From: Cercopithifilaria johnstoni
Lineage: Eukaryota > Nematoda > Chromadorea > Rhabditida > Onchocercidae
Assembly: GCA_916381525.1 (NCBI GenBank)
Contig: CAKAEH010001925.1
Coordinates: 62,001-126,000 of the forward strand
Reading direction: 5' to 3'
Length of the DNA: 64,000 nucleotides
The first letter of the stretch is position 1, and each line of letters begins with the position of its first letter. Made by a program: the position numbers and the translations under genes. The notes under the pieces were generated by a model. The model saw only the letters and a program-made list of their open reading frames with translations, searched no databases and was not told the origin of the DNA. This document shows, piece after piece, positions 50,022 through 61,120 of the stretch.

Positions 50022-52113
50022 TTATAGTTCAGTCTTTGTTATTGATGGTTTCTTTATTTTCTTTTTCTTACGATCCAGCTTCTTTTGTTCCTGTTTTTCT
50101 CTTAGTGCTTTTTCCATTTTTTGTATTGATTCTCGTTGCAACTTTTCCTTAATCGCTTTTTTGTCATATGGATTGTGGAAATCATCTCTTCTAAAATTTA
50201 AAGACAAAATAAAGTTTAAGATGACTCGTCAGGAATACCCATCAAAATAATGCAAACTATCCTGCAGCACATATACCATATTCCTCAAATGTGCATCATA
50301 GCAGAACATCGCCTCATATGTCTTCGATATAAAGCAGAGACAACTGAATCATTTAAAGTGGAAAAATAAATGAAACTGTCCAATCAAAAACATGTTAAAT
50401 CTTCAAATAAACTATTTGTTTCTTCGAGACAAAAAAAAAATGCTTTTGGAATACTATAATCAAATAACCTCGGAATGATTTCCAATTGTTGTCCAACTAA
50501 ATCCAGCAATTTTTCCGCAACGTCATCATGCAGCCGTGATGCTGTTGTGAATTTATAAGCCCAGACAAATAGTGATTGCCAATCGGTATCCTTTTTATAC
50601 CTGTAATCAGCCGACAATCAGCAAAATAAAGCTCCAATTTCAACTTCCAAAACATCAATTAAGGAGCGCTGGCCAGCTTTAAAATGTTCAAAGAAAATAG
50701 CCAAAATTTATTTCACTGCCAACCTTTTCTTGCATTTTTGCTATGAAACAGTAAAATAAAACAGAAATATGGACTTTGAAAAGTTAAATATAGGAGGAAC
50801 GAACGGCAAAAATGTAAAGTTTTACCATATCGTATAGACGAAACAATCTGTAAAATAAACTGGATCAATTTCTACCTGTCTAGCAATACTGTTGGAAAAT
50901 ACAGTATCAAATTACTGTAGAAGGCAGTATTTTCGACAATATTCCCAATAGCATCTCTCAAACTGCTTTGCTCCTCGCTAGGAAATGTATCGTTAGGATT
51001 GAAGTTGGCTTTTTCAATTATATTTCTCGCATTACCCATCACCTATAGTTACTTTCGCACTTTCCTTCTATATTATACAACATCACAAAGTTTCCAACTT
51101 AGCCCTGTAATTACTTCCTCAAAATAATCCTAAGAAATAACTAAGAAAGAACCATCCTTTATTTCGCTTAAAAATTATTCAAACTCAGTTTCCACTCTCA
51201 TCAAATTTTTTTGTAATACAGAATATATGGGATCATTAAAGAGAATTAAATAATACAAACTTCACAAATATTTTCTATTCGCTAATTCCTCCAATAGTCT
51301 GCATGTTTTCAGAACTCAAACTAACCTAAAGAATCTAATTCCGATAAAATTTGTAGAAATTAAAATAAAAAAATGATTTATTTGCGCAACCCTGTTTTAA
51401 TCGAAATTTAGCTTATATAAAATAAACAAAGATTTATAAACTGAGAGCCTGAGCAAAAATTTCAATGCAAGAATGTTTCAAAGTCAGTGTTAACCTTAAT
51501 AATGTTAGAGACCAATTCAAGAAGAAGCTTCATTTGTTTCTTTTCATCCATAGCAGTCAATCTTTTCACTGCATCCAAATATTCGCGGTGCTTCACTGAG
51601 AAAAGCGTTCTATCTAAAAATGAATATTTTAGAATAAATTTCAATCGCTATCATTTTTTATGAGTTCGAAAAAGTTGAGCAGTTGCAAACTTCGTCCATT
51701 TCTGAACAGCTAATTTAGTGTTTTCTATGTACTCCACAACTTCTATTTTTTATTTCTTGCAAAGTCTTACTCAGCTTAAAGAATATCAATCACTTTAAGA
51801 AGTGAACTTTGAAGACAAGCACGAGATCTTCTAACTGGCTTCGGAGAACAAATTACCACGCTCAAATCAATTTAAGTTTGAACCTCGAAATCTATCAAGC
51901 AAAAAGTTACATAGCTTGAAAAGGCATAATCTTACACATTTTAGCTCCGAACAAATCATCGTGATCATGATATGCCTTGCGTTGTTCTCTTGCCGAAAAG
52001 CTGCCATTAACAGGATGATGCTCATATTGTTTATCTATATGCTGTCCATCCAATTTCCCATTGACAATTACCGCTAAATGTACTAGAAGCGGCAATGAAG
52101 GTGAATTCAACAT
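50022..52113 (-). CDS. CCDC134: CCDC134-like secretory-pathway protein
   Basis: Five exons (51936-52113, 51495-51613, 50876-51042, 50469-50600, 50022-50190) give 254 residues (human 229). It is collinear with CCDC134. The N-terminal signal peptide is MLNSPSLPLLVHLAVIVNG. RTLFSVKHREYLDAVKRL matches the family's first helix, FPSEEQSSLRDAIGNIVENT aligns with the conserved VENTAF block, RYKKDTDWQSLFVWAYKF with the Asn-Trp segment, and a Lys/Glu-rich tail ends ITKTEL. The mammalian protein ends QSEL and is held in the ER lumen, where it is linked to HSP90B1/GRP94 biology; KTEL here should act the same way (inference). The exon 1/2 junction restores KMYRTLF with a GTAAGA donor. TTTTCAG lies 18 nt before the ATG, a likely trans-splice site. 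Confidence 0.88.
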
Positions 52114-53136
52114 TTCTCTCAAATATTTTCTCTGAAAACAACCTTCTTTCTCTTGCGACGCCGGATAACACTAAGCGATTTACCAAAAAAAATTCATGCA
52201 ATAGAGCAACACGACCATTTCTCCAGTTGTCAATTTGAAAAGCACATGAACTAAATTCTGTTAAAACTTATTACATAACTTCCATTACTAAGACATGTCA
52301 TTACACAACGCTCTTTACTTCATAGTCGAAGATAGCGGAATAACACTATCACACATCTACGGTAGTTCGTTAAACTATAATCCGACATAGTACCTACTCC
52401 ACATAACCACTGCAACCCACATCTGTAAACTGCCTTCATATCTATTTATGGACAAACAGACGAGGCCCATTTTTTTGCATTTAGTGGGACACTATGCAAT
52501 TTTTATCCTAGCTGGTGCGAAAGTGACATTTCCTTTACATTTCTCACGCTGAGTATGTAAGTTGATCTTAGTTAATGTCATTCTTCCGTACATTAGTGTT
52601 AGCTTTAGTACTAGCTAACGTCATTCTTCCACGTTGAGTTATCCATTCATTTTTTTTGGCTAAGAAACATACAGAGTTCCTTATATAAAATCGTATTGGT
52701 AATTTGTAATTTATCTTACATACGTACGCGATCTATCTGATTTCATACATCTCACATAACTCTTAATTGTACTTAATAAATTTATTTATGACCCTGAATA
52801 CCGTTTGAGTTAATGATTTGCTGCATTTGTGAAAACAAAGTAAGTGCAAAGTTATTTCGTATGTAAGAAGGTACGCTGAATCTATAATGAGAATCACTTG
52901 ATTTGAGGAACATATATTTATTATGACATCAATGCTTACAATATTGTGCTGATGATGCGATATATGACATAACTGATTCTTCCTCACTACCAGGCTAATC
53001 TTCTCCCTCCCTTCATTATTTTTAGCGCTTGAATTAAGTCATTTCCTCTTTGGGATAAAAAATTCCGAAATGAATAATGGAGGAATGAATCAATCATGGT
53101 TAATATCACGTATATGTCACAAGAAATTGCATTATA
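52114..53136. other. Intergenic region between CCDC134 and the four-TM gene
   Basis: About 1 kb of AT-rich sequence. Minus-strand ORF 52763-52987 has no motif and is not called. Nothing else recognised. Confidence 0.45.
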
Positions 53137-56100
53137 TCACATTACACCAAGTTGCATATCACGTTCCGATTTGAACACTAGCATGATCTGTAAAGAAAAT
53201 ACACGTTACACCTTTCCTTCACATTTACAAATATTCATAATGATATAATGAAGCCACTCATCAACAACTTATGAACATTTCCTGCTTTCATGCCATTTCT
53301 CTTCAGTTCAAGATAGTTGCTTCTATTATTTGAAATATTTCATTACAAAAGAAAGTGATAATTTATCACTTACAAAATGAAATAATGGGATATGTTGTGG
53401 GTAGCAATAAGTGAATAGTCATCATACAACAGAATTAATTGCGTAAGGCTGAAATTAAATTAAATAATGAAAACTTATATTTCAAAACCAAAAAAAAAGA
53501 TTTAAATTAAAGAAATCAAAATTATTTAGAACAAATGGAAATATAAAAAATCAATAAGCAATAAAAATGAAATTCTTAAAAATAAAACAGTGGGTCAGTA
53601 TTGTAGGCCAATCGGCTGGAACTATATTCACTTTTGAAGATTTATATCATTACAAATATCTGTACCACTATCATCTCTGGAACAATTCAAGTGTAATTTA
53701 AAAATATTGGTATCTAAAAAAAATTATTTAAAATATCTATGCTTTCTTTTGCTGGGAAAAATGCCTTGTCAAAATCAGAATCAAGTTATCGAATAAAGTG
53801 CGAAAGATATTAGAAATAAGGAAAGATTACTGTGATGAAGTTGGCGCTTTGAAATTCCACTGTTACTTTCAATCCTAATATTTGCGCTTTGAAATTTCAT
53901 TGATACTTTCAATCCTAATATTTTAAAATATTCGCACTCTCATATTCCTTAGCAGTTCTAAGATCAGAGGAAAAAACTTTCCCAGAGAGACTTCTCATGA
54001 TCACAGAAAAAGAACTTATGCATGGAATTATTTGTAAATAAAGTTTTATTTGCATATACGTTGTCACGTACGCCATGATTTACATCATTTCACATTCGTA
54101 CTTTCATCTTGCTTGCTGTTTGAAGAATATTTCACTATCACGAAACTTGATAGTGATGTGTAACATTTAAATGTAATTGCTGCTCAGAATGTTAGAACGT
54201 ATTTAAGAAAAACTAACCCGAGATTGTGAATATGTGGGGAGAAATTCCTCCTCACTGTTTGGAGCCCTGGATAAGGCGGAAACTTTATGTGGCACTGGTC
54301 TACCTTTTTGATCGTATGAAATCCTTATTTCAGAGCTAATCTGATACGTTTGCGGTTGTGAACGCCCATCTGGGCCAATATTTCCACGTGATGGTGGAAT
54401 AATGATTTGTTGTGGAAGTGTTAATCCCTTTTGCGGATCCAGAGGCCAATGTGATAATATCGAATCTGTTTGCACAGCAACAGTTGGTGAAGTATTACCG
54501 GAAGTTGCCCTTAAAACAGCTCTACAAAAACACTCCTAAATAATTGGAAAATAAAATTTAAATTTTAATATGAAATGAAATCACTACAATACGCCTTCTG
54601 AAACGGATTTCCATAAGTTAATTTCAAAAAATGATCAATTTGCAATATAATGGAAGGGTAAAAGGAAAACCGATCGGTCATAGTCAAAGAATTATTGGAA
54701 TAACAGTTTGATAAGTCAGTGTACTGTATCAGTGTAGAGATATTAAATTCAGTAACACTAAAAACGATATATTTATTTGGATCTCTTAAAAATCATAATG
54801 GAAAATTTAGATCCTTTTGAAGTCATTCCTTAAATTTGATAAAAATTAAAATCTTCCATTGAAATGAAAATTCTAACTTTTTGACGTCATATTGATTACG
54901 CCTTGACTTCCGTGATTCGTGCCGACGATCTCTGAATCGCTTTGAATCGTCGGGGTAATTTTCAAATCTTGTACGCCGTGATCTATGATGCCCTTCAGCT
55001 ATTCTGAGATCATCTATTGCTGCGTTACCATTCTCAAGGCTTCGAGAACGACGTCTGATAAGATGTGAGTAATCTGCAAGTATTGTCATGAACTTTGAAA
55101 TACTGTCATGATACCAAACTTATATCACTTGAACGTTAACCTATAATACATCGTAAGACATTACGGGTCAATGTTAAAACTTCTAAGAGAAAAAAATATA
55201 TAACAATCGAATATGAAGAAGACTTTTCCTTTCACATATTTGAGAAAACCTTTCTACTCTGTGATCTTAGTTTATTGGAAAATATATTCCCAAATGATAA
55301 AGGTAAGGTAATAAAAGAAATAAACGATCACATCATATCTATGAAATGCAATTTGTTCACCTTTTTTTCATTTGTCTGCATAGAGTAAGTTCAAAATCGA
55401 GAAAGGCAAAATTATTATAAGTAAATTCTAGATTTAGAAAGATAAATCATTAAATACAGCTGCTGACACATTCAATATGATCATATGAAAATTATTCTAA
55501 ATAGTTAAGTGTATGATATTATTTGCTGAATGATCACTTTAACAAAAGATATCTTAGCTCAATTATAAAATTTCGATCGAAAAGTGATAAAAAGATTTTG
55601 CGGTAATACTGGTGGATTATTTACCTGAATAATCAGTGCTCACTGATCCAGAGCTACTTGTTACAGAAGGAAAACGATAACGATGTCTTGATGAGCTCCT
55701 CCGTAGACCATAATCATTTTGATCACTGTAATCATGTCGTCGTGAGCCTGATCTACAATAACAAGATCAACAATACCAACTCTTTTCCAATCTGATGCTA
55801 TAAAATATTCACTGATTTTTTTGTAAACAATTTCCATTACTTTCATTCTGTATGTAAACGATAAAATTTCGATTGTTATTTTTGTTTTCGAGCTACAGAA
55901 CAAAGCGTTAGTGGTAAATGGTACCGAATTTCACAATCTCAATTCATTAAAATTACCGATGTTTATGATGATGGTGATGATGATGACGATGATGAAGATG
56001 ATGATGACAATGTTTGCGTCGATGACGATGACAACATCTAGCGCCTGAGGTTTTCGCATTAATTGATGGCACGGAATATGAATGCTACAAAAACAAATTT

Positions 56101-59100
56101 GTCTCAGTTGAAAATAATGATTAATAAATTCTCACTACTTGTTTTATCCATGTCTTTCTGAGATCTTCTATTAAAACTGAATAATCAATCATTCATGTTT
56201 ATTTAATCAAAGTTAAGAGTTGTCTTTTAGACTTATAAGTTTTAACATTATAGCTTAAATTATTAATCATTGAAACAAATATACCTTCAATGAATAGATA
56301 TCTGTCGGTTTCCGTTCTATGATTGGTTCACTGTTCGCATGATCTGGCAAATCTTCTGTAATCAGCTCAAAATTTGCAAATTTAAGTATTTTAATCTCTC
56401 AATTCTTAATTAATTTCAAACTTCATTTTTAAAAAGAAATGTGATGGAACGATATACTTATAGATTGTTGTTCTTTGACCCATGTAGAAACTAAATCATC
56501 CGCGAAGGTTGTTGTTCGGACGTGTGTCGAAGTAGCTGGAACAGATTGCTGTTGTATCATCGTGTAATCTTTTAGACGATTGTACTGATCACGTCGTAAT
56601 GGTTCATTTTTCCGATAACCCGATTTTACAGGATGTTCCAATTCTGCAAAGAGATAATAAGATGCTTTAATTCAACTTAATCTTCATGCTTAAATTATTC
56701 AACTGTTTCCAATGTGATATCATGGTGGTAATCAAAATTGAATAAAATTCATCATTATTCATTTCCCTTACTTCTTTTAATCTCATCGTTATCTGATAGT
56801 ATCTCTTTCTCTTTATCCTAATCACAGAAATGGAAATGCTTACCAGGTAGATAGTTATTAACATGGTAATTGTTTTTCTTGAATTCATCATACATTCTTG
56901 GCCTATAATTTTCTTTCTCATCGTAATGAGTTATTTCACCGCTGATATAACGATAGAACAATAATACGACAAATACACAGTATAACTGAAAAACTTTCCG
57001 TGTTTCTTTTCAAATTTGTTTTCTTTTTTTTAATAAGATTAAATGAATTTCTTTCTATGTTATCAGTATTATCAAAATTATCATCTTATCTAATTAATAC
57101 ATAATAATGCCAAGAAATTATAAAAATTATTAAAACCGTCTGATAAATTTAGCCATAATCTATGAATGATATTTTTCATAGAATAGATAATTTATTAATA
57201 TAGGCATATCGATAATTTAATAATGACCAATGGATAATTGCTTGAGCAGTAATTTTTTGAATAAAAGCGAAAATCAACAAACATTGATAAATATGATGAC
57301 CATTTCGAGAATTGTAAGCATAAGCCAATAGTCACGGACATCACCGCTCCACCACATAATACAATATGCTAGTGTACAAAGTATACTGGCTATCATACAA
57401 GGAAGCCAAGGCCATACCAAACATCGTGAATACCAAAATAAAAATTATTAGTTCAAGGTTGAAAAGATTTGCAAAGAGTGATTTTTAGTACTGGCATATC
57501 TATAGATTAGATAAGATTGTGGCATAATTGTAAGTCGAGTTCCAAAATAGGCATGCAATACTATCATCAAACTTTTCCAACAGCTGATAAAAATTGCTAA
57601 TGTCTACTCGGAAACATATGATATTGCAATTTCAAAAATTTCCAAGACCTAAGCTTAGGTTATGCTTGTATGAGTTGCTATCCTCAAAACATTCATAAGA
57701 AAGCTCTTATGTCAATTACAAAATGAAAAGTTTGAAATGATAAAATATAATAACTTACAGTATGAGCACCATAAATAAGTGAGCAAGAAGCAAACAACAA
57801 GAAAAATGAAGCGATTAAGCATAATATTTGAATAACGAATAAACCTGAAATCAATTAGAATGAAAATGAAATTAATAAGGTATTTGAACTTTATGAGTAT
57901 CGATTTTAGTACAAAAAAAATATATAACAAATAAATTTATGAATTATTCCTACTGGCAACAAGAGATAAGTAGATAATTATGCAAGTAGAAATGCTACGA
58001 AGAAAAAAACGGAAGACGACAATGAATGAACGGACTGAGAATAGAGGTTGACCATTAGTACTTATCTCGTAAGTTTTCTATAATGATCATAATAGAAAGA
58101 ACTTCTATGATTTAGTACTGATATGTATTCGGGAAGTACATACCAGTATAGAAGCGTTCCTCAGGGCTTTGCCAATAACTTTCGTAGTAACTGGGTATAT
58201 CCAATCTACCGTATTCGTTATAATTTGGTAGAATTGTATCTGCTGCACGATCTTTCTCATATTTTATTGCTGCCATTTGCCAGCCAAATATTGCCAACTG
58301 TATTAGGCCATAGATCTGAACAAACTATTTTTATCTACCTTTTTTTTCCCTCTTCTCTCTCTTTCTCTTTTTCTTAGAGAAAGAAAATATGTCTTATCAT
58401 TGAAGATTTCTGATAAGATAATTGATAGAGACAAGAAATTGTCATAAAAGATTAAAAGTATAAAAGATTTAAAAGGATTAAATGATATTGTGAGCTTTAC
58501 TGGGTTCGTTTTAGGCAAATTGAAAAATTAGGTATTAAATTTAAAATATTAAATTAAAGTATTCACTTCTTTCATCCACTAATATGTGCATCATTCACAT
58601 TGACATAGCAGCAGCTGGCATATTCGACTGGCAAAATGTTTCTTGCTAATTTTAGTGCAAAATTCGATGAAGAAACTTGGCTGTCTTAATTAAATGAAAG
58701 AGCAAACAACAACTTTCTACACTGTTAACTGCAAAGATTATGATAAACAGAATACAGTAACTAATGTAAGTAACATCAATAAGACATTTACTTTAAATGA
58801 TAAAGACTCTGTAAGCGAAATAACTAGTATGATATGTGTGCCGCAGTAATAACTACAGTAATGTGTTGATAACAGATAAGAGATGAATCATATTCCTAAT
58901 AAAAGGTTGAAAGTATTTGTGAGTGAATGTGATGAATGACATAAGTAAACGAAATATACGTTAAGTGAAGGATATGTTGGTAAGTTAACCTCAATGCTGA
59001 TATCTCATTTGCTTAGTTGTAAACCCAACATATATGTGTGTTCTTCGTTTCTAATCAGAAAAATTTTTATAAAATTTTTTATCAGAGAAAAAGTCTATTC

Positions 59101-61120
59101 TCATAATTATGTTACGTAAAAGATTAGATGTGCATGAAATTATATCGACATGGAAAATCATCACAGAATTTATACCGGTATAGAAAATTTTTATGGAAAT
59201 TATACCAACCAAAAAATCATCATGGAAATTATACCGGTATAAAAAAGTGTTTGAGAAGTGTCATAGTAGTTTTCGATATATGAGGGAATGTTGTAAGCGG
59301 CATAAGTATTATGTCCAGGTATTATCTGATTGGCGGCAATATCTCGATAATATTTGATTTCGTAGGTTTGCCAGCTGAATAGTGCCAACTGTACGATGCA
59401 GTACACCTGGAACATGCGCTATATTCCATTTCATGTCATAAACTTACTAGTGAAATTTTTCTAATTTCTTCAACTATTTTCTCTCAAATCTCTAAATCAT
59501 ACCTTATCCTTCTGGAAAAGCTCTTAGTTTAAAAACAATAGATTTAATGGAAAAATTAGATGAAATGTTCGAAAATTTCTCCACAAGAAATTTTATTCCT
59601 TTGAAATTCATGAAATTTCATGTAATTACCAATTTTTCTCGAAATATTTTTCATCAATATTTTTCAAATTTCCTCATCTTTCAATTGACAACTATTCGGC
59701 TGGCAAATTTAACTGAATAATGTAATGAATTTCTAAAGGGATTGAGGATGAGAATTTCTAAGGGATATGAATTGCAACAAACAGTATACAGTAAACTAAG
59801 CACAAGTGAGCACGGATAAAGATAAATGAAACATAATTAAGTGTGATGGATAATTTAGACTGTTTGTGTAGAAAAAACAGGAATAGAGATTCAGGAAAAT
59901 AAAACTTAAAATCGGAATGTTTTGATTTAAGACTCCTTAGTAGAAGTGTAAAATAATGGGTGGAATAGTGTGATAGTTTATTTATTACTGAACGATCTCA
60001 TCAAGTTCAATAATGGCTTATTCATTACCGGACAGTTTCATTAAGTTTTGTTATTACTGGACAGTTTCATTAAGTTCGATCTCTATCTTTGTTAATGCTC
60101 CAAATGATAATTATCTTTGAATATGGGATGATTACTGAAGACAACAGAAGAAAGAATTCTATTCATTTCTTTCAAGTACCGACATCCGGAAGTATCACAT
60201 CCGTTCACCACTAACTACTACTTCTATCTCATACATATCCATCAGTAAAAATTATTTGGCGAAAGAAGAATGTAGTGATATATGTATATGGTACCCTACC
60301 CTGTATCAGGGCACTTGTACGTTCATTAGATGCGCCAACACATGGGCACCAATATTCGCATTGTAGATTTGCTTGAGACATTGTCACTGTTTGACAAGAA
60401 TTGATAACATTCATTTGCCAGCCGAATAGTGCCAGTGATGCCAATGAATAAACCTTCAAAGAATGTTATGCATTCTTTTTTCATACATCATATTATACTT
60501 ATACGAAAATGAAACTCGATTGTGTCAATATTTTATCATATCTAAGATTGATTCATACTTTTTTAACGTGTTATGTGTTGCTAACCTTATGAAGGATTAG
60601 TGCCAGTCATGTTGAATGATAACTTCTCAATCATATTTGATTAAAATTAATATTGTATGCAAATTTATTGATTTGAAATATCAACTTCATTCATTTTTCA
60701 TCATCTTCCTCTCATGCAACTAACGGAAAAAACCTTGTAGGAATGGTTTGATAACTCAAATATTTCTTTTTATTAAATAAACCTGAGAACCGAGAAAGTC
60801 CGAAAAAGGTTGGCAAGAATTATGGAACGGAAATAATCTTTCCGTAAATTGATCTATCCGTCAAATATAATCAAGAATTACAAACTTTCTTTACTGTAAC
60901 TTCAACTGAATGTATAAGTCTGTTAACAATTAATTAGATACAATTTCATGCTTTGTTTCTAAACAATAAGTGAAAAAGTTTGCATTCCTTGTTAAAGCAA
61001 TAATTTCTCTTTTTCTCTAAGATAATAAAAAATAAATTAAATTTAACTAACCAATGACCAAAGGCCAACAGTAACGGTACCATCCTTAATATTCCAGCAA
61101 AAACACGGATTAATTGCCAT
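53137..61120 (-). CDS. Four-transmembrane protein with three alternative second exons and a long His/Arg-rich tail
   Basis: ATG 61120 opens exon 1 (61052-61120), MAINPCFCWNIKDGTVTVG, the start of membrane segment 1. Exon 2 exists in three tandem forms (60300-60453, 59235-59406, 58144-58315), each finishing segment 1 (e.g. LALFGWQ, LALFSWQ, LAIFGWQ) and supplying the first extracellular loop. Exon 3 (57759-57844) gives segment 2 (QILCLIASFFLLFASCSLIYG), the exon ending 57301 gives segment 3 (WPWLPCMIASILCTL), and 56844-56985 gives segment 4 (YCVFVVLLFYRYIS). The predicted cytoplasmic tail spans 56458-56643, 56285-56355, 55957-56084 (His-rich), 55625-55752, 54878-55073 and 54195/54214-54521, with a weaker last exon at 53137-53187. 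The plan resembles invertebrate four-TM families such as DUF4728/LAPTM-like proteins; I do not recognise a named orthologue. The acceptor of the segment 3 exon is unresolved. Confidence 0.75.
53235..53425. repeat. Dispersed repeat, copy B (interrupted)
   Basis: 53235-53276 matches 46841-46882, and 53401-53425 resembles 46891-46915. The two blocks are about 125 bp apart here but adjacent in copy A, so one copy has an insertion or the other a deletion. Confidence 0.65.
53843..53924. repeat. Two tandem copies of a 41-bp unit
   Basis: GCGCTTTGAAATT and the following bases to AATCCTAATATTT occur twice back to back with about four differences. It lies in the proposed last intron of the four-TM gene. 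Confidence 0.85.
55957..56084 (-). other. His-rich tail exon over a GAT/GATGAT microsatellite
   Basis: This 128-nt exon of the four-TM gene encodes HSYSVPSINAK, then CCHRHRRKHCHHH and a run of His broken by Arg and Lys. On the plus strand the same DNA is a GATGATGAT-type microsatellite. The reading frame is open and both junctions keep phase (0 in, 2 out). The repeat may vary in length between individuals. A metal-binding role is possible but unproven. Confidence 0.7.
58144..58315 (-). other. Alternative exon 2c of the four-TM gene (172 nt)
   Basis: Starts after TTTGTTCAG with IYGLIQLAIFGWQMAAIKYE and ends EERFYTG at a GTATGT donor. Entry phase 0, exit phase 1. The loop contains DIPSYYESYW, aligned with exon 2b, and no cysteine. 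Confidence 0.82.
59157..59242. repeat. Duplicated splice-donor segment beside exon 2b
   Basis: The donor region of exon 2b (ATACCG before GTATAATTTCC on the minus strand, exon end 59235) is repeated imperfectly 59 nt into the intron (CTATACCG before GTATAAATT, position 59176). Use of the inner copy would read through the stop at 59200-59202, so it would be non-productive. Confidence 0.65.
59235..59406 (-). other. Alternative exon 2b of the four-TM gene (172 nt)
   Basis: Starts after TGTTCCAG with VYCIVQLALFSWQTYEIKYY and ends QTLFYTG at a GTATAA donor. Phase 0 to 1, the same length as exon 2c. The loop has NIPSYIENYY and no cysteine after residue 3. Confidence 0.82.
59981..60076. repeat. Three imperfect copies of a 27-29 bp unit
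   Basis: TTATTACTGGACAGTTTCAT followed by TAAGTT recurs at about 59981, 60021 and 60050 with decreasing similarity to the left. It lies in the intron between alternative exons 2a and 2b. Confidence 0.75.
60300..60453 (-). other. Alternative exon 2a of the four-TM gene (154 nt, cysteine-rich loop)
   Basis: Starts after TTTGAAG with VYSLASLALFGWQMNVINSC and ends SALIQG at a GTAGGG donor; phase 0 to 1. Its loop carries four cysteines (NSCQT, QCEYWCPC) and lacks the IPSY and FYTG motifs of exons 2b and 2c. Confidence 0.78.
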
